From assembly GCF_000009265.1 (NCBI RefSeq), contig NC_008380.1:3787501-3851500 (forward strand): 64,000 bases of DNA, written 5' to 3'. The position numbers and the translations under genes were made by a program. Positions 8,602 through 16,766 of the stretch are shown in pieces. Under the pieces are notes generated by a model that did no database searches, was not told the DNA's origin, and saw only the letters and a program-made list of their open reading frames with translations. How positions within the stretch are numbered: the first letter of the stretch is position 1; every line of letters begins with the position of its first letter. The DNA comes from Rhizobium johnstonii 3841. Lineage in GTDB: Bacteria > Pseudomonadota > Alphaproteobacteria > Rhizobiales > Rhizobiaceae.

Positions 8602-9426
8602 ATGAGACTGAAGATCAGCCACCTCACCGAATACCGCTACGACGAACCGGCGCAATTCTCGCTGCAACGGCTGCGGTTGACGCCACCGACGACATCAGCA
8701 CAGAAAGTGCTCGGCTGGGCCCTGAACGTCGAGGGTGCCACGCCGGAAGTAGAATATGACGACCAGTACGGCAATCACGTCAATCTGGTCTCGCTGGAAG
8801 GCGAGCAGGACGTAACGCGCATCCTGGCCGAAGGCGAAGTCGAGACGGAGGACAACAACGGCGTCACCGGCCCGCATACCGGCTTCTGCCCGCTTTGGCT
8901 CTTCCTGCGCGACACACCGCTGACCAAGGGCGGCAAGCTGGTGAAGGAACTCATCAAGGGCGTCAGCGGTGACAATGAGCTTGCCCGCATGCATGCGCTG
9001 ATGGCGGCGATCCATGAGACGGTCGATTATAAGCCCGGCACCAGCAACACCGAGACGACGGCCGAACAGGCGCTGGAGAGGAAGAGCGGCGTCTGCCAGG
9101 ACCATGCGCACATCTTCATTGCCGCCGCCCGCGCGCTGCAGGTGCCGGCGCGTTACATCTCCGGTTATCTGATGATGGAGGAAAAAATCGAACAGGCCGC
9201 GACCCATGCCTGGGCCGAGGCCCATATTCCCGGCCTCGGCTGGGTCGGGTTCGATCCCGCCAACGAGATCTGCCCGGATGCCCGTTACGTCCGTGTCGCC
9301 TCCGGCCTCTGCTATCGCGACGCCGCGCCGATTTCAGGCATGCGCATCGGCACGCCGGGCGAAACGCTATCGGTCACGGTGAAGGTCGAGGACGGCGGAC
9401 AGATGCAAAGCCAGAGCCAAAGCTGA
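8602..9426 (+). CDS. Transglutaminase-like cysteine protease family protein
   Basis: A 274-residue cytoplasmic protein with no signal peptide. An N-terminal beta domain (HLTEYRYDEPAQFSLQRLRL) is followed by a transglutaminase-like core. The catalytic triad is visible: Cys165 in KSGVCQDHAHIF, His202 in ATHAWAEAH and Asp218 in GWVGFDPANE. Such proteins act as peptidases or transferases on isopeptide or amide bonds. Together with the ATP-grasp ligase and alpha-E protein it completes a conserved three-gene unit whose product is not established. It ends with a run of Gln/Ser (MQSQSQS). Confidence 0.85.
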   Translation: MRLKISHLTEYRYDEPAQFSLQRLRLTPPTTSAQKVLGWALNVEGATPEVEYDDQYGNHVNLVSLEGEQDVTRILAEGEVETEDNNGVTGPHTGFCPLWLFLRDTPLTKGGKLVKELIKGVSGDNELARMHALMAAIHETVDYKPGTSNTETTAEQALERKSGVCQDHAHIFIAAARALQVPARYISGYLMMEEKIEQAATHAWAEAHIPGLGWVGFDPANEICPDARYVRVASGLCYRDAAPISGMRIGTPGETLSVTVKVEDGGQMQSQSQS

Positions 9427-9796
9427 GCCGGGCATACAGACAGCTTTACCGCGCTCTGCGATGAAGCCGATGGAATAGCTGGCCGAACTCGCCGCGAAAC
9501 AAACATGTTGGACTTGAATATAGAGCCCGGCGGCCCCGAAATTCCGCCTGCTTCCGGTACGCGGCGCACGTTATAATTGCCGCTCGTCAATTTTTCATTG
9601 CAGACTAAACTCTATTTTAAGGCCGCAGGCACAAGCTTGTCTGCGGCGACGCCTGCTGTATTTCGGTAAGCGCCGTTTAAGAAGCGGCATGATGCAGGCT
9701 TTCATAATGATGTTCAGCTGCCGGCACGGATGAGGCGACGAACGCGCCCTCCGATGAAGGCAGCCTGTTTGCTTCTGGGATTTAACGGGATCGTCC
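9427..9796. other. Intergenic region with one hairpin
   Basis: A 370-base gap between the transglutaminase gene and the response regulator. It holds a hairpin at 9622-9647 (GCCGCAG paired with CTGCGGC around the palindrome ACAAGCTTGT). No coding sequence is convincing. The promoter of the response regulator gene is presumably here, but I cannot place it. Confidence 0.4.
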
Positions 9797-10858
9797 ATGC
9801 CTCTTCTTATCGTCGACGACAGCGAATCCAGCCTTCTCGCCCTTGAGACCGCCGTCCGTGGTTTTGCCGGCTGTGTGGTCGAAAGCTTCACCAATCCGCT
9901 CGAAGCCCTTTCTCGCTGCCAGGCCGTCGATTTCGACGTCGTGCTGGTCGATTATATGATGCCTGAGATGAACGGTATCGAGATGATCCGCAGGCTGCGT
10001 CGCCAGCCGGGCTATGAGGATGTGCCCGTCGTGATGATCACCTCGCAGGCGAAGCGGTCGGTTCGGCTGGAAGCGCTGGAGGCCGGCGCCACGGATTTTC
10101 TCGCCAAGCCCTTCGACCCGTTGGAACTACAGGCGCGCGTCCTCAACCTGATGGCCCTGCATAAGGCCCAGCTGGCGCTTGCCGACCGGGCGAAATCACT
10201 CGACATGGCCTTCCGCCACGCCGCCGAACAGGCCGACATGCGCGAACAGGAGATCATCTGGTGCCTTGCCCAGGCGATGGCCTCGCGTGATGGCAATACC
10301 GGCGACCATATCGAGCGCGTCGCCAATATCGCCGAGCTGGTCGCCGAAGGCCTCGGACTCGACCGCATCCAGCGGCGCAATATCTATCTCGCCGCTCCCC
10401 TGCACGATATCGGCAAGATCGCCATTCCCGACGCGATCCTGCAGAAGCCGGGCAAGCTCGAGCGGCACGAGATCGAACGCATGCGCGAGCATGTCCCGAT
10501 CGGTGTCGCCATTCTTGCCAACAGCTCCGCCGAGCTTTCGCGCGTCGCAACCGCCATCATCGCCGGCCATCATGAGAAATGGGACGGAAGCGGCTATCCC
10601 AAGGGCTTGTCCGGCGACGCGATCCCGATCGAAGCCCGCATCGTCGCTGTCGCCGACGTCTTCGAAGCGCTCTGCTCCGATCGGCCCTACAAGCAGGCTT
10701 GGCCGATCGAACAGGCCTACGAGGAGATCATCGTCTGCAGCGGATCGCATTTCGACCCCGCCTGCGTCGCCGCGTTCCGCCGCAAATGGCCGGCGATCCG
10801 CGCACTCTTCGAACATGGCGCCGGGGAAAACCACCACATGGCGGTATTAAACGGCTGA
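9797..10858 (+). CDS. Response regulator with HD-GYP c-di-GMP phosphodiesterase domain (RpfG-like)
   Basis: A 353-residue protein. It has a receiver domain (residues 1-120) with acidic pocket DD at 7-8, phosphoacceptor Asp52 in LVDYMMPEMNG and conserved Lys in LAKPFDP. The HD-GYP domain (about 150-340) has His203-Asp204 in LHDIGKIAIPD, HHEKWDGSGYP with GYP at 266-268, and VADVFEAL. The family hydrolyses cyclic di-GMP, and all metal-binding signatures look intact, so it should be active. No histidine kinase is next to it, so its partner is elsewhere. It is convergent with the arabinonate dehydratase gene across a terminator. Confidence 0.9.
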   Translation: MPLLIVDDSESSLLALETAVRGFAGCVVESFTNPLEALSRCQAVDFDVVLVDYMMPEMNGIEMIRRLRRQPGYEDVPVVMITSQAKRSVRLEALEAGATDFLAKPFDPLELQARVLNLMALHKAQLALADRAKSLDMAFRHAAEQADMREQEIIWCLAQAMASRDGNTGDHIERVANIAELVAEGLGLDRIQRRNIYLAAPLHDIGKIAIPDAILQKPGKLERHEIERMREHVPIGVAILANSSAELSRVATAIIAGHHEKWDGSGYPKGLSGDAIPIEARIVAVADVFEALCSDRPYKQAWPIEQAYEEIIVCSGSHFDPACVAAFRRKWPAIRALFEHGAGENHHMAVLNG

Positions 10859-10870
10859 TTGCCGTTTGCC

Positions 10871-10976
10871 TAACGCATGTCGCGCAAAATGTGCGGCGGT
10901 TTTGCGATAACGACATGCGTAAAAACAAAGACCTAAAGCGCAAGGAGCGAATCTGAAAGATTGCGACGCGCTTTAG
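10871..10976. repeat. Short interspersed palindromic repeat, copy 1
   Basis: About 106 bases, nearly identical to copy 2 at 11042-11147. It has two dyads: CATGTCG with CGACATG, and CTAAAGCG with CGCTTTAG. The two copies are in the same orientation and bracket a transcription terminator. This type of element is a common intergenic repeat in Rhizobium genomes. I do not assign it a family name. Confidence 0.8.
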
Positions 10977-10993
10977 AAATACCCGCGGACAAG

Positions 10994-11021
10994 AAAAAAG
11001 CGGGGTGATGCCCCGCTTTTT
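10994..11021. terminator. Bidirectional rho-independent terminator
   Basis: An A-run, stem GCGGGG, five-base loop TGATG, stem CCCCGC and a T-run. It lies between the convergent HD-GYP gene and the arabinonate dehydratase gene and can serve both strands. Confidence 0.85.
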
Positions 11022-11041
11022 CCAATCTTGGATGACCCCAC

Positions 11042-11147
11042 TAAAGCATGTCGCGCAAAAGTATGCAGCGGTTTTGCGACAACGACATGCGTAAAACAAA
11101 GACCTAAAGCGCCAGGAGCGAATCTGAAAGATCGCGACGCGCTTTAG
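11042..11147. repeat. Short interspersed palindromic repeat, copy 2
   Basis: Second copy of the repeat at 10871-10976, with a few substitutions. It runs into the 3' end of the arabinonate dehydratase gene: the stop codon (11144-11146 on the minus strand) lies inside the terminal CTTTAG of the repeat. Confidence 0.8.
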
Positions 11148-12883
11148 TGGCTGTCCTTGCCGACCGCGTTTCCGCGACATCCCTTGAGGAAATCAAGGTC
11201 GGCGCCGGTATCAGCCCCTTCGACGTGCTGCTGATGCAGGAAGGCATAGCCGGATGTGGGCAGATCATGGTTCGGCTGCCATTCGGCAAGCCGCCGCGCC
11301 ATTTCCTCATCGGAAATGTCGAGATGCAGACGACGGTTCGGCACATCAAGCTCGATCATGTCGCCGTTTTTCACGACCGCCAGCGGCCCGCCGACAGCTG
11401 CTTCCGGCGATGTGTGCAGCACGACGGTACCGTAGGCCGTTCCGGACATGCGGGCGTCGGAAATGCGCACCATATCGAGGATGCCCTTCTTCAGCACCTT
11501 CGGCGGCAGCCCCATATTGCCGACCTCGGCCATCCCGGGATAGCCCTTCGGCCCACAGTTCTTCATGACCATGATGCAGGTTTCGTCGATGTCGAGGTTA
11601 TCGTCGTTGATCTTGGCCTTGTAGTCGTCGATGTCCTCGAACACGACCGCCCTGCCCCGGTGCACCAGCAGATGCGGCGAAGCCGCCGAAGGCTTCAACA
11701 CCGCGCCCTTCGGCGCGAGATTGCCGCGCAGCACGACGATGCCGCCCGAAGCTGTCAGCGCCTTTTCGGCGGGCAGGATAACGTCTTCGTTCCAGTTGAC
11801 GACGTCCTTGACCTCGTCCCAGACGGTTTCGCCGGATACCGTCAGCGCATCCTTGTGCAAGAGGCCCGCCTCGCCGAGGCGCTTCAGCACGACAGGCAGG
11901 CCGCCGGCATAGAAGAACTCCTCCATCAGATACTTGCCCGACGGCATCAGGTTGACGATGGTCGGCACGTCACGGCCGCAGCGGTCCCAGTCGTCAAGCG
12001 AAAGATCGATGCCGACACGGCCGGCGATGGCGAGCAGGTGGATGACGGCATTGGTCGAACCGCCGATGGCCGCGTTGGTGCGGATGGCATTCTCGAAGGC
12101 TTGCTTCGTCATGATCTCGGACGGCTTCAGGTCGTCCTTGACCATCTGCACGATACGCCGGCCGGTCAGCTGCGCCATGACCTTGCGACGGGAATCGACG
12201 CCCGGGATCGCGGCGTTGCCGGAGAGCGCCATGCCGAGCGCCTCGGCCATGGAAGCCATCGTGGAGGCGGTGCCCATGGTGTTGCAGGTGCCCGACGAAC
12301 GGCTCATCGAGGCTTCCGCCTCGAGGAATTCGGCCTGCGTCATCTCGCCGGCCTTCACCATTTCGGAAAATTTCCACAGATGCGTGCCCGAGCCGACGCG
12401 CTCACCGCGGAAATAGCCGTTCAGCATAGGGCCGCCTGTGACGACGATCGACGGCAGGTCGCAGGAAGCCGCCCCCATGATAAGCGACGGCGTGGTCTTG
12501 TCGCAGCCCACCAGCAGTACGCAGCCATCCATCGGCTGGCCGCGGATCGCCTCTTCTACCGCCAGCGCCGCAAGATTGCGATACATCATCGCGGTCGGGC
12601 GGAAGGTGTTTTCGGATGCCGAGAACACCGGCACCTCAAGCGGGAAGCCGCCGGCCTCCCATACGCCCGCCTTCACCTTCTCGGCGAGCTCTCTGAGATG
12701 ACCGTTGCACGGGGTCATATCCGACCAGGTGTTGAGGATGCCGATCACCGGGCGGCCGTCGAACAGGTCGTGCGGATAACCCTGGTTCTTAAGCCAGCCG
12801 CGGTGATAAATCACGTCGCGGCTCGTACCGCCGTACCATTCCTGCGACCTCAGCCTGCGCGGCCATTCCGCTTTCTTTTTCAT
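11144..12883 (-). CDS. L-arabinonate dehydratase (IlvD/Edd family, [2Fe-2S])
   Basis: A 579-residue dehydratase. Length and residues match the structurally studied L-arabinonate dehydratase of R. leguminosarum: cluster ligands Cys59 (MTPCN), Cys127 (LLVGCDKT) and Cys200 (SSGTCNTMG), and the catalytic Ser in ISDARMSGTAYG. It removes water from L-arabinonate (EC 4.2.1.25; related sugar acids may also serve) to give 2-keto-3-deoxy-L-arabonate. It lies downstream of the semialdehyde dehydrogenase, GguC and ChvE-GguAB genes on the same strand, and these together make the non-phosphorylative L-arabinose route. Start ATG is preceded by AAGGA on the minus strand. It is distinct from IlvD of branched-chain amino acid synthesis. 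Confidence 0.88.
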   Translation of the reverse strand: MKKKAEWPRRLRSQEWYGGTSRDVIYHRGWLKNQGYPHDLFDGRPVIGILNTWSDMTPCNGHLRELAEKVKAGVWEAGGFPLEVPVFSASENTFRPTAMMYRNLAALAVEEAIRGQPMDGCVLLVGCDKTTPSLIMGAASCDLPSIVVTGGPMLNGYFRGERVGSGTHLWKFSEMVKAGEMTQAEFLEAEASMSRSSGTCNTMGTASTMASMAEALGMALSGNAAIPGVDSRRKVMAQLTGRRIVQMVKDDLKPSEIMTKQAFENAIRTNAAIGGSTNAVIHLLAIAGRVGIDLSLDDWDRCGRDVPTIVNLMPSGKYLMEEFFYAGGLPVVLKRLGEAGLLHKDALTVSGETVWDEVKDVVNWNEDVILPAEKALTASGGIVVLRGNLAPKGAVLKPSAASPHLLVHRGRAVVFEDIDDYKAKINDDNLDIDETCIMVMKNCGPKGYPGMAEVGNMGLPPKVLKKGILDMVRISDARMSGTAYGTVVLHTSPEAAVGGPLAVVKNGDMIELDVPNRRLHLDISDEEMARRLAEWQPNHDLPTSGYAFLHQQHVEGADTGADLDFLKGCRGNAVGKDSH

Positions 12884-12944
12884 CGTCTCTATCCTTCAGG
12901 ATATCGCCGGACCGCCTCGTACGGCGCGGGTTATCGCACTTGTC

Positions 12945-14378
12945 TCAAGCCAGGGTGTAGGCGGTCTTGACGGTTGTGTAGAATTCGGCGGCGTACTTGC
13001 CCTGCTCGCGCGGGCCGTAGGACGAGCCCTTGCGGCCGCCGAACGGCACGTGGAAATCGACGCCTGCCGTCGGCAGGTTGACCATCACCATGCCGGCCTC
13101 GGAATTGCGCTTGAAGTGCGTGGCATGCTTCAGGCTGGTCGTGGCGATGCCGGCGGAGAGCCCGAACGGCGTGTCGTTGGCGATGGCAAGCGCCTCGTCG
13201 TAATCCTTCGCCCGGATCACCGACACCACAGGCCCGAAGATTTCCTCGCGCGAAATGCGCATCTGGTTGGTCGCTTCGGTAAACAGCGTCGGCTGCAGGT
13301 AGAAGCCGGGCGTGTCGCGCGAGATCACCTCGCCGCCGAAGGCGAGCTTGGCGCCTTCCGACTTGCCGATCTCGATATAGTCGGTATCGGTCTTCAACTG
13401 CCGCTCATCGACGACGGGGCCGATATGAGTGCCGGCCTTCAGCGCGTTGTCGACGACGAGTGTCTTCAGCTTGTCGGTGAGTGCCGCGACGAACTTGTCG
13501 TGAATGCCTTCGGTGACGATCAGTCGCGAGGAGGCGGTGCAGCGCTGGCCGGTCGAGAAGAAGCCGGAATTGGCGGCGGCCTCGACGGCAACGTTGAGAT
13601 CGGCATCGTCAAGCACGACCATCGGGTTCTTGCCACCCATTTCCAGCTGGAACTTGCGGTTATGCTCGATGGAGGCGGCGGCGACACGTCTGCCGGTGCC
13701 GGTGGAACCGGTGAAGGTGATGCCGTGAACGTCGGGGCTTTCGAGCATGGCTTGGCCGACGACCGAGCCTTTACCCATGACGAGGTTCAGCACGCCCTTC
13801 GGTAGGCCGGCGCGGTTGAGAATATCGACGATCGCCCAGGAACAGGCGGGCACCAGTTCGGCCGGCTTGAAGACGATGGTGTTGCCGTAGCAGAGCGCCG
13901 GCGCGATCTTCCAGGCGGGAATGGCGATCGGAAAATTCCACGGCGTGATGATGCCGATGACGCCGAGCGCCTCGCGGGTGATCTCGACGCCGATATTCGG
14001 GCGAACCGACGGAATTACTTCGCCGGCCAGCCGCAGTGCCTCGCCGGCGAAGAATTCGAAAATCTGCGACGCGCGGATCACCTCACCGGTGGCTTCCGGC
14101 AGCGTCTTGCCTTCTTCGCGGGCAAGCAGCGCACCAAGCTCATCCTTGCGCGCCATGATCTCGTCGCCTGTCTTCTTCAGGATGACGTGGCGCTCCCAGA
14201 TGCCGGAGCGCGACCAGGCTGGGAAGGCGGCCTTGGCGGCGGCAATGGCGTTTCTCGTGTCATCAGCGCTGCCGTCGGCATAGAGGCCGACGACCTCATT
14301 CGTATCCGACGGGTTGATATTCTTCGTCGCATTCGAGCCGACCCATTCGCCGGCGATCAGATTTTGATAAATGGTCAT
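12945..14378 (-). CDS. Alpha-ketoglutarate semialdehyde dehydrogenase (aldehyde dehydrogenase family)
   Basis: A 477-residue NAD(P)-dependent aldehyde dehydrogenase. Active-site residues are Asn148 (TPWNFP), Glu246 (LEMGGKNP) and Cys280 (TGQRCTASSR), with the nucleotide loop FTGSTGTGR. By position between GguC and L-arabinonate dehydratase, the substrate is inferred to be 2,5-dioxopentanoate (alpha-ketoglutarate semialdehyde), giving alpha-ketoglutarate (EC 1.2.1.26), the last step of the L-arabinose route. It is 61 bases from the dehydratase gene and 68 from gguC. A general aldehyde dehydrogenase role cannot be excluded from motifs alone. Confidence 0.86.
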   Translation of the reverse strand: MTIYQNLIAGEWVGSNATKNINPSDTNEVVGLYADGSADDTRNAIAAAKAAFPAWSRSGIWERHVILKKTGDEIMARKDELGALLAREEGKTLPEATGEVIRASQIFEFFAGEALRLAGEVIPSVRPNIGVEITREALGVIGIITPWNFPIAIPAWKIAPALCYGNTIVFKPAELVPACSWAIVDILNRAGLPKGVLNLVMGKGSVVGQAMLESPDVHGITFTGSTGTGRRVAAASIEHNRKFQLEMGGKNPMVVLDDADLNVAVEAAANSGFFSTGQRCTASSRLIVTEGIHDKFVAALTDKLKTLVVDNALKAGTHIGPVVDERQLKTDTDYIEIGKSEGAKLAFGGEVISRDTPGFYLQPTLFTEATNQMRISREEIFGPVVSVIRAKDYDEALAIANDTPFGLSAGIATTSLKHATHFKRNSEAGMVMVNLPTAGVDFHVPFGGRKGSSYGPREQGKYAAEFYTTVKTAYTLA

Positions 14379-14446
14379 GGGCTTAACAAGCCTCCTTTAC
14401 CGTTTACGAGCAAAGAGCCGGCCGCCGAATGCGGCCAGGTCTTGAA

Positions 14447-15442
14447 TCAAAGCTGCCTGACGGCGATCTCTTCCTCGGCGGCCACCTTCAGCGGGTTGCG
14501 GAGCGCCAGGCCGAATTCGGCGACTTCGATCTCGAAGACATCGCCCTCTTCGGTCTTGACGCCGTCGGCAAAGGAAAGGGTCGCCGTGCCGAACATATGG
14601 ACATGCACATCGCCTGGAGCACGGAAGAGGCCATATTTGAAATGGTGATATTCCAGATTGGCGAAGGTGTGCGACATGTTCGCCTCACCTGATAGGAACG
14701 GCTTTTCGAAGATCACCTTGTCGCCGCGCTTGATGCGCGAGGTGCCGCGAATATCCTCCGGCGCAGCGCCGACGCGGATTTCCGGACCGAAGCTGGCCGG
14801 GCGCAGCTTCGAATGGGCGAGATAGAGATAGTTGATCCGCTCGGTGACGTGATCGGAAAATTCGTTCGACAGCGCAAAACCGATACGGAAGGGCGAGCCG
14901 TCCTTGGCGATCACGTAGATGCCGGCCATCTCCGGCTCTTCGCCGCCGTCGAGCGCGAAGGAGGGCGAGATGAGCGGGGCGCCGGGGGCCGCGGCGCCAT
15001 GGCCGTTGCCCTTGTAGAACCATTCGGGCTGGACGCCCTTTTCGCCGGCCTTCGGCTTGCCGTTCTCAAGGCCCATCTTGAACATCTTCATCGAGTCCGT
15101 GAGGGTTTCCTCGGCGGCTTCGGTGGTCTTCTTGTGCATGGAATCGCGCGTTGCCGCCGAGCCCAAATGCGTCAGGCCGGTGCCGGTCAGATGCAGGTGC
15201 GCGGCATCTGGATGAGTGATCGGCGGAAGGAAGCGGCCTTCCGCATAGGCCTTTTCAAGATCGACGGCATCGCCGTAGCCATGGGCTTCGATGACCGAGG
15301 CAAGAGACTTGCCGCCGTCTGCGGCCTCCATCGCCAGCGCATAGACGCTGACGGCGTTCTTGACCGACCTTGCAGCGCCGCCCTGCTCACGCACGGCGAC
15401 GATGATCTCTCCGTTTGCACCCTTGATCTGTGAAATAAGCAC
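14447..15442 (-). CDS. gguC: GguC: FAH-family 2-keto-3-deoxy-L-arabonate dehydratase
   Basis: A 331-residue member of the fumarylacetoacetate hydrolase superfamily. GguC is the established name for the protein encoded next to chvE-gguAB in Agrobacterium and Rhizobium. The AraD1-type members of this family dehydrate L-2-keto-3-deoxyarabonate to alpha-ketoglutarate semialdehyde, which fits the flanking genes exactly. Visible features are a metal-binding acidic region (EPEMAGIYVIAKDG) and a C-terminal VFEIEVAEFGLALRNPL. It is 118 bases from gguB with a hairpin in the gap, and 68 from the dehydrogenase gene. Enzymatic assignment is from family knowledge and context. Confidence 0.87.
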   Translation of the reverse strand: MLISQIKGANGEIIVAVREQGGAARSVKNAVSVYALAMEAADGGKSLASVIEAHGYGDAVDLEKAYAEGRFLPPITHPDAAHLHLTGTGLTHLGSAATRDSMHKKTTEAAEETLTDSMKMFKMGLENGKPKAGEKGVQPEWFYKGNGHGAAAPGAPLISPSFALDGGEEPEMAGIYVIAKDGSPFRIGFALSNEFSDHVTERINYLYLAHSKLRPASFGPEIRVGAAPEDIRGTSRIKRGDKVIFEKPFLSGEANMSHTFANLEYHHFKYGLFRAPGDVHVHMFGTATLSFADGVKTEEGDVFEIEVAEFGLALRNPLKVAAEEEIAVRQL

Positions 15443-15472
15443 GTCTTCGATCCTTCTCGTTTCGGCGAAGAC

Positions 15473-15512
15473 AGGAAAAAGCTCCGCCTGTCCGGCTCCA
15501 TCAGGAGCCGGA
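15473..15512 (-). terminator. Hairpin with T-run between gguB and gguC
   Basis: On the minus strand TCCGGCTCC and GGAGCCGGA (15491-15512) form a 9-bp stem with a 4-base loop, followed by CAGGCGGAGCTTTTTCC. It may be a partial terminator that lowers expression of the downstream enzymes relative to the transporter. Confidence 0.55.
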
Positions 15513-15560
15513 ATCCATCATTCATAGGACTGCGAATGCCTGGCTGGCGCCTTGAGGCGC

Positions 15561-16766
15561 TCAGCCCTTGTTCTTGTTGTAAACGTCGAAGAACACTGCG
15601 GCGAGAAGCACGAGGCCCTTCACCATCTGCTGGAAGTCGATGCCGAGCCCGACGATCGACATACCGTTATTCATGACGCCCATGATGAACGCGCCGATGA
15701 CCGCACCGGTGATCTTGCCGACACCGCCGGACGCCGAGGCGCCGCCGATGAAGCAGGCCGCAATGACGTCGAGTTCAAAACCGACGCCGGCCTTCGGCGT
15801 TGCCGAGTTCAGACGCAGCGCGATGATCATGCCGGCGAGGCCCGCAAGCACGCCCATATTGACGAAGGTGTAGAAGCTCAGCCGCTCGGTATTGATGCCT
15901 GAAAGCTTGGTCGCCTTCGAATTGCCGCCCATGGCATAGATGCGACGGCCGATCGTGGTCCGGCGGGTGATGAAGGCGTAGATCGCAATCAGCACCAGCA
16001 TGACGACGAGAACGTTCGGCAGGCCCTTATAGGTGGAGAGCAGATAGCCGATCCACAGGATGGCGAGCGAAACGACCAGGTTCTGGACGATGAAGAAGCC
16101 CATCGGCTCGACATCGATGCCGTGGTCTTCGTTCACCTTGCGGCGGCGCCAGGCGAGGTAGAAGAGGATGACAGGCAGGATCACGGTCAGGATCAGCGAG
16201 GTCGACTGCACGGGTGTGCCGGCAATGTCGATCATGTCGCCCGGCAGGAAGCCGGTGCTGATAACCTGGAACTCCTTCGGGAACGGACCGATATTCTTGC
16301 CGTTCAGAACCGTCAGCGTCAGACCGCGGAAAACAAGCATGCCGGCAAGCGTCACGATGAATGACGGGATACGGTGATAGGCGATGAAATAGCCCTGCGC
16401 CGCGCCGATGATGCCGCCCACGATCAGGCAGATCAGGCCGGCAAGCCAGAAGTTCATGCCCCATGACACGGTGAAGATCGCCGCGAGCGCGCCGACGAAG
16501 GCGACGATCGAGCCCACGGACAGGTCGATATGGCCGGCGACGATGACGAGCAGCATGCCGAGCGCCATGATGACGATGAAGGAATTCTGCAGAACAAGGT
16601 TCGTCAGGTTGACCGGCTTGAAGAGAATGCCGCCGGTATAGAACTGGAAGAATACCATGATCGCGACGAGTGCGATGAGCATGCCGTATTCACGAATATT
16701 GCCGCGGATATAATCGGCAACGGAAACGACGTTGCTATGCTCGGTTGTCGGGTTGACCGGAGTCAT
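15561..16766 (-). CDS. gguB: GguB: sugar ABC transporter permease
   Basis: A 401-residue inner-membrane permease of the ribose/xylose (RbsC/XylH-like) family with about ten hydrophobic segments. Family signature regions are GHIDLSVGSIVAFVGALAA near the N-terminal third and GGASASGGVGKITGAVIGA near the C-terminus. It forms the channel for the sugar bound by ChvE and driven by GguA. Start overlaps the gguA stop by 4 bases. The order chvE-gguA-gguB-gguC is that of the Agrobacterium locus, which takes up arabinose, galactose, glucose and related sugars. Confidence 0.9.
   Translation of the reverse strand: MTPVNPTTEHSNVVSVADYIRGNIREYGMLIALVAIMVFFQFYTGGILFKPVNLTNLVLQNSFIVIMALGMLLVIVAGHIDLSVGSIVAFVGALAAIFTVSWGMNFWLAGLICLIVGGIIGAAQGYFIAYHRIPSFIVTLAGMLVFRGLTLTVLNGKNIGPFPKEFQVISTGFLPGDMIDIAGTPVQSTSLILTVILPVILFYLAWRRRKVNEDHGIDVEPMGFFIVQNLVVSLAILWIGYLLSTYKGLPNVLVVMLVLIAIYAFITRRTTIGRRIYAMGGNSKATKLSGINTERLSFYTFVNMGVLAGLAGMIIALRLNSATPKAGVGFELDVIAACFIGGASASGGVGKITGAVIGAFIMGVMNNGMSIVGLGIDFQQMVKGLVLLAAVFFDVYNKNKG

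Noticed and set aside
7516..8667. 383-codon open frame on the minus strand
   Set aside because: Shadow of the alpha-E gene; no motifs and no ribosome site.
11144..12883. IlvD, dihydroxy-acid dehydratase of branched-chain synthesis
   Set aside because: Length, Cys positions and neighbours fit the sugar-acid dehydratase branch.
11147..12970. 607-codon open frame on the plus strand
   Set aside because: It is the antisense of the arabinonate dehydratase gene. Its product is rich in His, Arg and Asp without any domain, and the minus-strand protein has exact catalytic residues.
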